Of a DNA stretch of 64,000 nt, positions 1 to 13,700 are shown piece by piece. The translations under genes and the position numbers were made by a program. The notes beneath the pieces are model-generated. The model saw nothing but the letters and a program-made list of their open reading frames with translations, did no database searches and was not told the origin of the DNA. Source of the DNA: Apostichopus japonicus. Taxonomy: Eukaryota > Echinodermata > Holothuroidea > Aspidochirotida > Stichopodidae. Position 1 is the stretch's first letter. Each line of letters opens with the position of its first letter. The stretch lies in NCBI RefSeq assembly GCF_037975245.1, contig NC_092582.1, positions 20,608,577-20,672,576 of the forward strand. The letters are read 5' to 3'.

Positions 1-131
1 ATCCGGCGCATTGTACCGCCTGGCGCATTGAACCGTCCGGCACATTGTACCATCCAGTGCATTGTATCGTCCGGCGCATTGTACCGTCCGGCGCATTGTA
101 CCTTCCGGGTACATTGTACCATCCAGTATAC
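1..131. repeat. 17-bp minisatellite, cut by the window edge
   Basis: About seven imperfect copies of a 17-bp unit (consensus GTCCGGCGCATTGTACC) run from the first base. Variation is mostly single-base and CpG-rich, in contrast to the AT-rich flank. The array probably continues to the left of the window. Confidence 0.85.
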
Positions 132-1933
132 TGGTAATTTAAATATTGTTTTGACATGTTATAGTGACATAAAGCATTATGGGTGGTTGTAGTAAGCAAT
201 GTGTGCAGTGTTATGGACTTGTTTAACTAACATTTTTGAACTCTTAGTGACTTAACATCATTAAATATGGTGATAGTTTTTGGAAAATGTTCTACTTTCT
301 CTGGCATATATTTTTCCAAAGGTCAAATTGACAATGGCATAACTAATAAGCAGTTGGTTTGTGGTTTATCTTTGTAGCATTGTTATCAATAGACACAGAC
401 TTGAACCTATTTTCACAGCTTGTGAGTAAATTGATAAGAGTTGTTGTATGAACCAGGTATATCATTTCTGTTTTACATATCCTAATCTTTTTTGTTGCCT
501 TTGAAACTTGAAATTGCTTTCATAAATTCCCAGCCAATGATGACATAGCTGGGATGTCAGTCATTGTACTTTTAATATCTGAAATTTGATTACAACTTCA
601 AATTAAGGCTCAACAGTTTCAAAGTCACAGTGCTTGCATGTGCATGATATGACAAATCTTCCTTGATGAATATTTTTCCTTTTGCTTGTTTATTTTTGGG
701 GGAGGCGGGAAATGGTACAACAGGCATGAAAACTATTGGGGATTTAGTAAAATAATGATTCATTCACAGGGGTAACGTATCATTCAATACTAACATAGTG
801 TTGGATGGTCTACATGTGAAGTTATTGAAAGTTAATTAATCAAATACAGGACTTTACTTCTGATCACGAGCAGATGGCTGTTATATGTTATACAAGTCAG
901 TATTAAAAAAGAAAAACAATATTCAAAAGAACTGAATGATTCTTTTGCATTTATTATTTTCTTTCTCTTAGCTATGATCTTGGTTTACAAAAATAAAAAG
1001 TAAAAAACTCAAATTGGCTCTGTAAAGAAAGACTATCTGTAGGAAATAGCTAAAGTGGGCAATCTCAGCAATGTAGTTTTACCTAAAGCAGTGATACATA
1101 AGAAAACCTCATGTCTGGAGGGTCATTACTGACATGTTCAAAATATCTGTTGCAATAGTCATAAGCTAAATTCAAAATGAAAAGTATTCTATGTATGTGC
1201 CAAAACAAGGACCCTTGTGCAACCTAAAATTCTCTCCTGTCATTGCCAAATGCCCCCCCTCCCCCTTGGATCCTTGAGGAAACATGTCAAAAGTCATTTT
1301 GTTAACATTTAGTAGTACAAAGCCAATCAGACACCATCGGAAGAAACTTTTATATTCAGAGTTACAGTAAACGACCAATGATATGTACAACCTTCTGTAC
1401 ATCAAAACAAGTATACAGGATACATACAAATATGCAAAACTAACACGGTTACACTCTAGTGACCAGTGTCCGCCGAAAAGCCTGTGAACCTTACTGTAAC
1501 TCATGGTCACCGCAAGTTCCCATTTACTTCTAATTAGGACTTAACTAAGGCTAATCAACACTGAACAGACATGAGTGCACAGTGATATATAAGGTACAGG
1601 GTCAAGGTTAGGTACTTTGTCTTTGTATGCTGAAAATGATGGATTGAGAGACGAATAGCTCACACCCACTCCATTGCATATTCGATGAACCCTCTTAGGC
1701 ATGCAACAGTTATGTAATATTTAAACATCTTTCAACTATACAATCATTTACTAAATAAGGAAACAGACGCTGACAAGAATACAGTGATACTGTTTTCACA
1801 AAGTGAGTGCGGTGGGGCAGACATTCTTTATTAGAATATCAATTGAATTGCATTAAAAAACAAAACTTCGCATAACTCATGGCATTAGGCACGTTCCTCG
1901 TATATATATTTGTGTGCAGATAGCAAGAACCAT
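132..1933. other. Unassigned AT-rich DNA
   Basis: No exon with a recognisable domain, no TIR pair and no tandem array was seen here. The open frames are short, low in complexity and lack family motifs. It may hold 3' UTR or intergenic DNA downstream of the minus-strand NCF2-like gene. Confidence 0.5.
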
Positions 1934-2143
1934 TTACCAAATTGTCAACAAAGTTTTGATAGCTTTCATTGCCTGTGTGGTCTCAGCTATGACAGTGACT
2001 GCTGGAGCTATGAAATGACCCTTTCCATAATTGCACAATGTTGCCTTACAAAAATTTAATTCAATTAGACTACTTGCATCAAAAGAAATTTGTTTTCTCA
2101 GAGACTTGATGAAGAACTCCAAAGTATCATTGCCTTGGTTTTC
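1934..2143 (-). CDS. Candidate terminal exon, product unknown
   Basis: A minus-strand open frame of about 70 residues ends in a stop at 1934-1936. It begins just after an acceptor-like sequence (TGTCCTTAG) at about 2144. The peptide (it includes NDTLEFFIKSLRKQ and NYGKGHFIAPAVTVIAE) has ordinary protein composition and is unlike the low-complexity frames around it, which is why it is listed. I do not recognise the family. No convincing upstream exon was found between it and the NCF2-like stop codon at 4675, so it could be the last exon of another gene, an alternative 3' exon, or chance. Confidence 0.3.
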   Translation of the reverse strand, partial: ENQGNDTLEFFIKSLRKQISFDASSLIELNFCKATLCNYGKGHFIAPAVTVIAETTQAMKAIKTLLTIW

Positions 2144-2152
2144 TAAGGACAC

Positions 2153-4311
2153 TCATAAAATTATAACGTGCTGATTAAACATGAAATGAAACCTTGAACT
2201 TGTTATCGTCAACATTAGTGGTTACTTTTGCCACCATTTTTATTGTGATGTTAGAAAAACTAAACAGCACATGAAATGTGGTTTGAGGATGAGAACTGAA
2301 AGGTGACTCATTTGAATGTTTATTGTTAATCTCTACTATACTACTATATAATACTACTAACTTACAATTACAATTGGTGTCATACTCAAACTTGGTAACA
2401 CATAAACATGTAACTTAAATGGCAACTAATTCCACTTTTCTTTCATATTAATACTTCTTTGATGTATACAGCAAATATAATATATGGCATAAATCTGATT
2501 CAATGATCAAGTTTGATAAAATATAATTTCTGTGAAGCTATCAGCGGCACACATTGCACTCCCATGATGATTATGCTGAGTGAATTAAAAAACTATACAA
2601 AAGTGAGAAATTTATACAATATTCTATTATTTTGTTCTGCTGATTCTCTTAGATCTTTCCCAGAGAATTGCTTATGTTTAATACCAAAATATACAACTTC
2701 TGTTTGGCTTGGTATAATATGCATCTACATAAATGGTTGACCGACTGTTAACTTTGTTAACCAGTGATAACAAAAGTTCTGTACCATATCAAATGATGGA
2801 AAAGAGAATATTATAAAGCATCAAATGAAAATAGAATCAATCATCACTTTCCATCGTACCCCACGATATAAACCTTTCAAAATATTTCTGAGCTGCAAAA
2901 GAAGAAAAAAACAGGTGGAGAATATTGCGCACACTACCAAAAATACTAATTACTTTTCAGATGCTATCTATAAAATCAGGTGGGATTTGAGTCGGCTGGT
3001 TTTATTGTAACATTTGCATTCCTTACAGAGGGTCTCATCATCTACAATGCATGAACAATTCACTGAAAATAATCCACTGCTTGGAAGATGGCAAAGTACC
3101 ACTAAATAATACCCCAGGAAGACACAATGTTGACCCATTTCAGAATAATATAATGAAATATACCTTATTTCATCTAACTGAATACTACCTGATATGGCAA
3201 AACAAACTAACCACCAAAAAACATTCAAACATTCATTTAAAAATAAGGCCTTCAAACCCTTTGTTTGTTTCCAAAGTGGTTGCGGATGGAAGTTCTGTGT
3301 GAAGAGGAAGATCACCAGATTATGTACTTAACCGTACAATGTCTCACAAACAGTGCTACAAAAAATGATTTAACTCTTGGAATTTAGGAAATTAAACTTA
3401 AATTTTAATCCTCTGATAATTATTTATAGGAAAATGGCACTTTGAACTCTAAAAGTACCACAATTATTGCAAGAAAGTTCTGGTTACTAACAGCAAATCA
3501 AAGAAATAGATAAATGTACAAGATGCATAGAAGTTAGGTGAGAACACGAAAGACATTTCTGCAATTTCAATAGAAACAATAAAAAGGAACACAAAACCAT
3601 AAACTTTAACAAGAGATCCGGCAGTATCTTACACCAGTGATCAATGTCAGTACAGACAAATATACATGTTGGGCAACATAAGAAACCTGATGCATACATT
3701 CATACACCCTTACACATGATACATACATATATACCTATACATACATTTAGTGATGGATTAATCATCTATTACAACTGTAATAGTAACACCCTTCCTGTCC
3801 TGGGAGACAGACACTCTGCAATGATAACTACACAGCAACAGTTGTGTGTGGTAACATATTGCCTGTGTTAAAGCTCTCTGCCAGCTTTTCTGAACATGCT
3901 CCATTTCCAAGACCCAATATGTGGAAAGCCTATTAAAACCCAAACAACTATTTGAGAAGTTTTTACAACCACTTTCTGAAAATCAGTGACATCTATAAAC
4001 CTCACATATAGTCTGTAATTTATGCAATAGTGACCTATGTTTGGGTTGATTTTGAAGTTAAGACGACATTCATGAATGTTAACGATCAGAACATTGGAAA
4101 CCCAACAAAAGCTGGAACAGGACTGGGATGCATGTTTCCATTGCAACCGAGTGACGCTATTTTAGTAAAGAGCACAAGGCACATTCTAGTAATACAATAT
4201 TTGTTTACCCACAAGGTCTGTTTGTCTCCCAAGAAGCTATATGCTGAAGTGAAAGAAGGCCATGTTACTTACATATACCGCATACAGCTGTAGAGTTTGA
4301 AAAGAATTCAT
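2153..4311. other. Downstream flank of the NCF2-like gene
   Basis: AT-rich DNA without a recognisable exon. On the minus strand an AATAAA (complement of TTTATT at 3001-3006) is a possible but distant polyadenylation signal for the NCF2-like gene, about 1.7 kb past its stop. A CATA-rich microsatellite-like stretch lies at about 3695-3745. Confidence 0.35.
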
Positions 4312-4694
4312 AAAGCTAACAATCCTTAAGCAGGCTCTCATGATGTACTCACTCCTGTAAACACTCTGGAATCACCTCTGAGAGTTAAAAGCTAACAATC
4401 TTTAAGCAGGCTCTCTTGATGTACTCACTCCTGTAAACACTCTGGAATCACCTCTGAGAGTTAAAAGCTAACAATCTTTAAGCAGGCTCTCTTGATGTAC
4501 TCACTCCTGTAAACACTCTGGAATCACCTCTGAGAGTTAAAAGCTAACAATCTTTAAGCAGGCTCTCTTGATGTACTCACTCCAGTAAACACTCTGGAAT
4601 CACCTCTGAGAGTTAAAAGCTAACAATCTTTAGCAGGCGCTCATGATGTACTCACTCCTGTAAACACTCTGGAATCACCTCTGAGAGTTAAAAG
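4312..4694. repeat. 76-bp tandem repeat (5 copies) spanning the NCF2-like stop codon
   Basis: Five near-identical 76-bp units. Each contains the sequence that, in the right-most copy, encodes the last six codons and the stop of the minus-strand NCF2-like gene (SFNSQR then TGA). The other four copies lie past the stop, in the presumed 3' UTR. The array therefore copies a coding/UTR boundary. Differences between copies are a few substitutions and one small deletion near 4630. Confidence 0.9.
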
Positions 4695-4775
4695 ACCGTA
4701 CTGCATGATCCTGAATGCATTGAGATGGGAAAATTCCCTCTTTACCTCTCAAATCTCCCTTAGTCCAATCACCAT
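4675..4775 (-). CDS. NCF2-like: NCF2-like exon 11: second half of SH3 and stop
   Basis: 101 nt, acceptor TTGTTTGTAG, phase 1 to stop. Joined to exon 10 it reads KVLSQNGDWTKGDLRGKEG then IFPSQCI, which completes a standard SH3 fold (DW for the usual WW, GIFPSxYV-like end). The last codons and stop lie within the first unit of the 76-bp tandem repeat. Confidence 0.85.
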
Positions 4776-7700
4776 CTACAAACAAGTTTAAGAGAAAGAG
4801 AAAAAAAGTTCTTAAAATAGCAACAAATAGGCAGGGTGGATGGGCTGAAAGTGGCACCTACCGCAAGAAATAGAATCCATAACATTTTTACCAAACTTAG
4901 TTGTTATTAATTAAGTATCAAGGTGATAAAGTCTAATGTAAGCTTGGTACAATGAATAAGCAAAGTGGATATCACATAGTGCTCCATGAAACACTCATGC
5001 TGTCAACCTTCAGCCTATCTACAAACTGTAAACGCATTGATGATCTCCAAAGGTAAGATAGTGTGATTAAATTCTGTAGTGTTCACAAGCATGCAATGTA
5101 AGCATAACACATTCACTCTACATCTCTACCCAATTCCTTAACATGTGAATATTGTAATATTTGTTATTATCGAGGTTCTGATGGATTACAGTTGACTGTC
5201 TAAACCAGGGTTGTCCAACCTACGGCCCGCGGGCCATAGTCCAGCCTGCCGCAGGGTTGCGTCCGGCCCGCCAGAGATGCTCTACGGTGCGAAATTTGAG
5301 TGAGCAGATTTATTGATAACAATTTGAAGCTATATAATCAATCATTCGAACCTTCTGGGTCCAAAAAACTGCACACAGGTCAGTTCGTGTGACACTCTCT
5401 CAACGGAGGGGGGGGGGGTCTGGACTTTATTTATCTGTTTTATCAGGAAGGAAAATAAATCAGTGCGCTCCGCGCGCAGTGCTCACATTTTGTTGCCTTG
5501 GGCTTCCGGCAAAAAATCGAAAAATTGAGCGTAGGGTTCATGCGGCCCCCTCCTTCATCATAACCATTCCATTTGGCCCTCCTCTGCAAAAGGTTGGACA
5601 ACCCTGGTCTAAACCCTCATAAATGTAAAACGTACTTTGACTTAAAACTTTAACAATGTCTCCCTCAGATAGAGTAAGTTCTTCATCTGTATTGGCCTCA
5701 TAACCACTGATGACAACAGCTGATGTTCTCCTCAAGGTTGGAAGACTCGAAACTGGTTTTCCTTCTCTTTTTTCTCTGTTAGGTCCAGAAATGACTGGCT
5801 TCACCAGTTTGTTTTCTATTGATTGACTTCTGGATTGTATCAACTTAACAGGTGATGTAGATCTAGGACTGACAGAAATGGGACTTAAGGACAGAGGGCT
5901 CGGTGGTAATGGTTTTTTGGGTGGACCACTTGAAAGTTTTTGTCTTTCATCAAAACTGGGGCTTAGTGACCTCGGACTTGATGAACCTGAGCTTGAGTGG
6001 GAAGACTGTGTGGATGTCCTGCTAACAGGAGGAGGGGGGAGAGCTTTATTTGGGGGTCCTTTTCTCTTGAGAACTGGTGATGAATTTGAAGTATTTGATG
6101 GACTCTCATTTACTGGTGCAGGAGGAAGAGGCTTATCTGGGTCAAATGAAGTGGCACCTAACCTGGGGCCAGAACCCATGATCTTAGGGGGAGGAGGAAC
6201 TTTTCTCATTGGTGGACCTTTCCCTGGGATTGGAGATTTGGATCTGGAAATTGGTAGCACAGGAGGGGGTCGACTAGGTGGACCTGGGCTGGACCTTCCA
6301 CTTAATTCCGTGGAAACAGTTCGAGAGGGTGGTTGCAAAATATCAGGGGATGCAACTGGAAGAGAAGGTGGGGGTGGTGCAGGCACCGATGGTGGTCTCA
6401 CAGATGGAGGAATAGGACTTGGAATCCTTGGAGGGGTTGAAACTCTCAAAGATGGAGGACTTGGAACCCTTGGCGGAGTTGTTACACGAGATGCAACACT
6501 AGAGGCAGGCGGCTGCATGAATCCATAGAAGATGACAAAGAAAAGAGAGAACAATGAAAGGACATATGAGATAAATTAATAATAAAGTAATATAAATTGC
6601 ATTTGTTTAATAAACAAAATAATCTTCTTATTCTACATAATATATCAAGGGAACAAAGCTCCTAACAGAAAACAATCTGCTCTGTGATATGTCAGTTTTA
6701 GAAAGCTCTACAGAATACAGATCTCTTCTGTGATATGTCAGGCTAAGAAAGCTCTACAGAATACAGATCTCTTCTGTGATATGTTAGGTTTAGAAAGCTC
6801 TACAGAATACAGATCTCTTCTGTGATATGTTAGGTTTAGGAAGCTCTAAAGGATACAGATCTCTCCTGTGATATGTCATGTTTAGAAAGCTCTACAGAAT
6901 ACAGATCTCTTCTGTGATATGTCAGGTTTAGAAAGCTCTACAGAATACAGATCTCTCCTGTGATATGTCAGGTTCAGAAAGCTCTACAGAATACAGATCT
7001 CTTCTGTGATGTCAGGTTTAGAAAGCTCTACAGGATACAGATCTCTCCTGTGATATGTCATGTTTAGAAAGCTCTACAGAATACAGATCTCTTCTGTGAT
7101 ATGTCAGGTTTAGAAAGCTCTACAGAATACAGATCTCTTCTGTGATATGTCATGTTTAGAAAGCTCTACAGAATAAATATCATTTCTGTGATATGTCAAG
7201 TTTAGAAAGTTCTGCAGAATACAGATTCCTTTTGTGATATGTCAGGTTTAGAAAGCTCTACAGAATAAATATCTCTTCTGTGATATGTCAGGTTTAGAAA
7301 GCTCTACAGGAAATAGTTCTCTTCTGTGATATGTCAAGTTTAGAAAGCTCTACAGAATAAATATCTCTTCTGTGAATATGTCAGGTTTAGAAAGCTCTAC
7401 AGGATACAGATCTCTCCTGTGATATGTCATGTTTAGAAAGCTCACAGAATACAGATCTCTTCTGGGATATGTCAAGTTTAGAAAGCTCTACAGGAAACAG
7501 ATCTCTTCTGTGATATGTCAGGTTTAGAAAGCTCTACAGAATACTAGTGTTCAAACGATTAACCTAATCGGAATTGGAATTGGTACGATTATTGCATAAT
7601 CGGAACATAATCAGAATCGGTAAAAATTACGTGGAATACCAGTTATGTCATACCGATTATTCAAAAACATATGGAAGGTGAAAATACCATTATTCAAAAG

Positions 7701-10700
7701 CATATGGAAGTTGAAAATAACAACTGATGTATTAGGTTTGTTCTTTTACCAAGAAATATTACAATAAAGACACCCTCTATACGTCTTTCACAATGTAATT
7801 TCATCAAATTAGGCTGCCAGGGTCGCCGATTTTGCTTCCCTCGTGGTTTGTGACTTCATATTTCTCGGCACAGTAAGCACTGCAGCAATACCAATTTTGC
7901 GAATTAGGAATTGCAGTTGCAGCGCGAATCGCACAAACAGTTCTCACATCCCGCATCAAATTTGAAGCAGTGCGGGAGGGTCGCGCACAATCACCGGGAT
8001 TGTCCCCGCAGAGTGACTGGCAAATTACGGCCCCCACGAATCAATTTTAGTACCAGCGACAATAACCTAAAATCCCCACAAATCTCCGACCACATGGTAG
8101 CCTTACTTCACACTAAGTCAACTGCATGGAAATCTAACCTTGCCATCTGTTTATTCGCTCTAGTTGTGTCACAAATAAACAATAAAAATATCCATGTAAA
8201 CTGTTATCTTCGGCCACATGTTAGCCTAACAACCACACTAAGTCAATGGGAAATGTAGTCTAACCATCGGTTTGCAAAAAATGCGTAGCTTAGTTTACAA
8301 CTTTCAATTTTCTGGAAATCGGCATTTGTTTGGAAGGTATGTGCTATGTCTTATAGAGGGAATGTTATATTTTATATTGGAGTAGTTTCTAGTTGTTATT
8401 ATTTCTTTACATCAATCTGGTAACATTTTACAGTAATTTTAAACAAGTTACGATGGTACAATTTGCTTTTCAGTTTGATTGGCCTATGCTTACATTTTCT
8501 AATTGAACCTGAATGGAGTTAAATAGGTAACGAATAGGTATGTTTAACTTCAAGTTCGTAACATTTCTATTTGTTCATAAACGGTATAATACTGAAAATA
8601 AGTACAAAATACTGTCGGAATGAAGGCAATATGTAATTAAAATTTACACTTTGGTAAAGATTGAAGATGGATTGTTTGTCTGAGATACTTTTTGAGATGG
8701 ATATTTTGAGTAACTAATCTTAGCCCATTTCAAGCCATTAACAGAGGTGTTTAGGCCATTGGCTTAGCACAGTGCTGACTAGGTAGGATGTCATATTTTC
8801 GTATTTTGGAAATTTAAAAAAAAATCTTTTTTTTTCTTTCCGAGAAACTGCAGAGGTAATTTGGTACATACAAAAGGAGCTTTGTACTACAACGAAGCAA
8901 AAGGAAACAGAGGAAAATCACAACAATAATTGTTTCTATGACAAACTTTATTGCCGATTTCGTATAAACGGGATATTTTCTCATTTTCAAATAATCGGAA
9001 TCGGTACGATTATGAAAAAAAATAATCGGTAATCGGTATTTTCTGTTATGCATAACCGTTTGAACACTACAGAATACAGATCTCTTCTGTGATATGTCAG
9101 CATAACAAAGCATTAGTAAATGACTAAGATGGAAGTAACTTTCCATTTGGGAGATGTTGTGTTTACACAATCTATTCTATTTTAGTTGATCTCAAGTTAC
9201 CTCTGACCTTCAATAAGTATCTTTATATGAAGTATCATATTCATCCAAGATAACCCTCTTGAAATACTGCATTTGAACGGTTTCCCATTTCGACCTCAGC
9301 TGACCTCAAATGACCTTACACTCCATTTACTCAGTATGAGGCATCAACATACTAAGATGTCCATTGGTCAGAGATTCATGGTCATTTAAGCCAATAAGCA
9401 TCTGTATGTATTTAAGCCATCTGTTTTGTTTCAAATGCTTTTCCAAAGGGAGATCAAATCTGAATTACCAGTTGCTATTATAATGAACAGATAGACAACA
9501 CCATCAGTGGTGCGTACAAACATTATTGTCAAGAAGTTGCTGATACAATCTAAAAAAAGTCTAAAAATAGTCTCTTTTGTAGAATTTCAGTCATATGCTA
9601 CATCAAATATTAGAGTATAATATCGGAAATGTTGTCATAATTTATTGTTCTACTCACCTTAGATTCCGTTCCTTTTAACTGGGAGACCACCTTTGCCTTT
9701 CCCAAGAAGCTTTGTCTGCCTAGGTTGTCTATTTTGGATTTCGGTGGCTTGAATATAGCATTCGATGGTAGAGGAACATACTCAAAGGGTTGACCAACCT
9801 TACAAAATAAACATTATTTATATACATTCACAGCAGCAGCAGTATGTATAGTAATGAGCTAACATAGTCATTGAAGAACATCAACACCATAACTCCATGA
9901 AAAGGGTGGGGGAAGTCTTGAGCAAAAGGTAGGCAATAGAAAACTAGAATAAAGTGTTTATGACAGATATTTAGACAAGATGCAAATACATAGAAATAAA
10001 CATATAGATGAAGCAGAATAAGGGGCATTCCAGCCTCTTCTGTAACACCTCTTCTACCCATTAGTTCATGAATATATTTAATTCCTAAACCAAGCAAACA
10101 GTGGTGTATGTACACAAACTTGACATCAATTGCTGGTAACATTAAGATCTGAAAACTAAGGGCTCCTGATGACCTTGAAGATCAAAGCCTGATAATACTA
10201 TAGGCATTAATATAAATGTACTTAAAGGATGCATTATGTAATTAGTTGAGGTGAGTGGTTAGTACAGGAATCCAATTAAGACTGTTACCAGTCAATTAGC
10301 TTATAAAGTGTATGGTAGGAAACTAAGATTGTCCATAAGATGATAAGGTGAAGAGTTATTTGTACTTACCAAACACTTTTTAAGAGCTTCATCGATGTAT
10401 GAATGTTTCGGTTCTACTTTTGAGGACTGTGCCTCAGTGAGTAGGTGAGAAGTCCACTCATCCATTCCTGAGTGTAAGTAGCAAAATGCTTGGTTGTAAA
10501 GAATCTATGGGGACAAGGGTATGAGATTAGTGAAACTTGAATGACACAGCCACATCGACAGTAGTCTACACACTTGCAGCTTTCTCTATAAAGTACTTGT
10601 AGGTAGAATGTACTGTCTATGCGGTGCATTTGAAGACACTTTGGAGAGCTAGAGGAGGCTGTTACTGCTCATAAAGATAAGTTTTAATGGTATGTAGGAA

Positions 10701-13700
10701 GAGACTTAGTTTACTTACAAAGTACTTAATAGGGGCACTGACATTCTTGGTTCTGTCTATGAAAGGAAGTAATGGTAACATGGCTCCTATCTCTTTAGCT
10801 GACTATGATTTACAAATAATGCTGAGAAACAAAACTGTTGAGGGAAAAACTTGGCAAACATGTTTGATACACTGAAAAGGTACCCCACAGGAGACACTTG
10901 CACGGTTTTCACAATCAACGAACCTCTAGTTGTCTAACTGAATGAAAAGTTACATTGCATACTATAGTAAAACCATACCTTGCCACTCATTCATGTAACA
11001 TGCAAACCAATGGCAAACACTTCTGGCTATTACTCTATGCTAATCTTTTAAAAATCTAAATGTATAATGGAAAACTGGCAGGGAAATAATAGACAAATGG
11101 AAAGGAGGTAAGAAATTTCTGGTTGAACGGAGTTGAACCAGTGACCTCTGAATTATTAGCCCAGTGCTCTATCAACTGAGCTATCCAGCCATTAGCTGGT
11201 GGTAAGCCCTATATAGCCAGTTTTTATTAAAAGCTGAATTTCTCATGAAATCCCTTCTCTGCTGCTTTCTGGTTGTATCGATTGATTCCTTGTTAGTCTG
11301 TATGCAAGGTACTGTGGCTTCTGACCGGTGCCCCCAAGAAAAGAAATGGCCACCAACTATGGGTTGCATTTCTCAGTTGGTAGAGGGCTGGACTTGTAAT
11401 GATCTCGTAGTTTTGATTTCAGACAAGCTTTGGTATCAATTGTGTGATTACATACTTCACATTTATACAATTTATGGGCGAGACCAAGCTGAGAATAGTC
11501 GATTGTGTCCTTCCCCCTCAGCAGTTGCAGGGCTGCATCAAATGACTTCCAGGCATCATCATAATGTCTTTTCTTACACTGAACCTCTCCTAAAAGGAAA
11601 TGACCAATTGCAAGGTGTTTGTCTTTATTGATGACTCCATGACATGTCTGGAAGAGAATAAAATACAAATGGGTTAATACAAAGGCAATGATTATACTTA
11701 TCTTACCATATCTTACAACACATATTCTATACTTTTTCCATAACCAAACTGATTTTCTGAGATAAAAGTAGTCCTTGTTTGTGTAAACCTTGAACGGCAT
11801 TTGACGCAAAGACAGCATCAAATTGTCCTTCTAATAAAAAAGAATCAACATCATTAAAGGTATATTAAGTTTCATTAAAGTTACAGTTCCCTCAAGATCA
11901 TCTAATAAGTTTCTACAATATCAATCAACAGTCAAACTAGAAGTACCTTACATCTCTGCAACATTTTACCTTTGTTACTTGAGGTCAATAATAAACAGAA
12001 TGTCATCCTCCCATGTTTCACATTAATTAGCAAGAAATAATGTTAGAGAATAATTCTGCTAATAGATAATGCAACAAGATCTTTCCCACAGTAATAACTT
12101 AGAAAAGAAAAATACTACTTTCAAAGGAACTTTAATGCCTTTGTGCTTAATGTGCTCACTGTTCTGTGTGACAAAAATGCTATGACTAAACCACAAAGGC
12201 TTAAATCATATTAAAATATAGTGCTGGGTGTACAAACTGACCTTCACAGCACCATCGGTGTCTCCCTGATCTATCAATGCTATCGTGATATTGAAGAGAA
12301 TCTTAGCAGAAGGATCCTGTATGTTCAACCACTTTTCCAGTGCACTATCAATTTTGCCACTCTCGAAGGCTAACACACCTTCATGCCACATCTGAAGGCT
12401 ATCTTTGTGTGACATCTTCTCGCCCTCCTGCCCAGGCTGAATTGGTTTGAAGGCATGGCTAGGAGGTGAAGGAGGTATGGATGGTGGTACAGGCTTTTCT
12501 TTACTATTGCTTCTGAGAGGGTTTGGAGATTTATCAGGTGTTCTTGGAGCAGATGGCTGGAAGAGTCAGAGAAATTGTTTCCTTGGGTTACATTTCAGGA
12601 GATTCTGTTTAGAGTGCTTCACATAAACAATTCCTTTGTCATACTTTCTCTCAACACAAAAAAGTTCATGCTCAAACAGATGGTTTCGGTATCTGCCAAC
12701 ATGGAAAATGTTATAAACGAATAACACTGTTAATGAGTTAATAACAATTCATTTATTCTACGTTGGCTACATTTATCTTCAGTAGGAAACTGTATTTAAT
12801 TCAGATCATACAGTAGAAGAAATCCTTATTTTTGTTTCTGTATTGTGGTTTATTACCTGTACATTTAATAAATCTTTTTGAACAAGCTCCTTTGGATCAT
12901 CCAGCAGATTACATTATATTATTGTGCCTTCAAGGAATTGACATTCCATGTCCTCTTACTACGTACTTGTTATGGTTAAGCTGAGACTCCTTACCTGCCC
13001 TGCTGGCTTTTGCCTGACACTAAGTGTTGATATAACTTTCTTTTGACCCAAGAAGTTGATATCTTTCAGATTCTCAACTTTGCTCTGTGGTGGTCTGAAA
13101 ACCTCTGTAGGCAGCAAGATAGGATCATAGAGGACTTCTCCCTGCAAAGCAAAATAGAGTAACAAATTACGAGTTTGTAACATAACAAGGTGTAGGGTTA
13201 TCAAAAGTACCTTCTTATAATGAAAAGGTTTACTCAACCATTTCAATTGATCACAAACACAGATATTGGAATATCCAAATTGTGCCTTACCATAGAAGAG
13301 TATTTTATTCTTCAAAGCAGTACAGAGATACATTGCTTCTCTGCTTCTGGTAACCTCAAAAATTCTTTATTCATCCTAAGAATACACTTTAAGATCTTGT
13401 TACCTTAAATTGTTTCATCTTTTTTCACAAGTTCAGAAGAAAATAAAATTCCTTTCTCAATGTTCTATATGACCAATAACTGTATTCACACTTATATAAT
13501 ACTAGGCATGGGATAGAACATGCATGTCTGTCTATTGTTTAATATGTGAAATTAATGGAAGTCTAACAAGAATGCAAAAATGCATTGTGGTTTTGATGAT
13601 GTACAGTAACATGAGCAGTTTTACAACGTACTTGATCCTAGTAATACAGTATTAAGCAATGTCATGTGACAACAACAACAAGAGCATCAATGACGCAGTA

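Noticed and set aside
5878-6528. 216-codon plus-strand open frame rich in Gly and Leu
   Set aside because: It is the antisense of the proline-rich exon 10 of the NCF2-like gene; Pro codons read backwards give Gly. The minus strand has the splice signals and the SH3 start.
11120-11190. Functional tRNA-Ile gene on the minus strand
   Set aside because: Boxes A and B are present but the acceptor and T stems do not pair properly, no Pol III terminator directly follows, and a related copy at 63.6 kb shows it is a repeat.
12206-12415. Separate gene starting at the Met before SHKDSLQMW (module 2 as its own p67phox)
   Set aside because: The frame is open upstream of that Met for 48 codons to a good acceptor, and exon 5 supplies a donor in the same phase. 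A fused protein is the simpler reading, though transcripts should decide.
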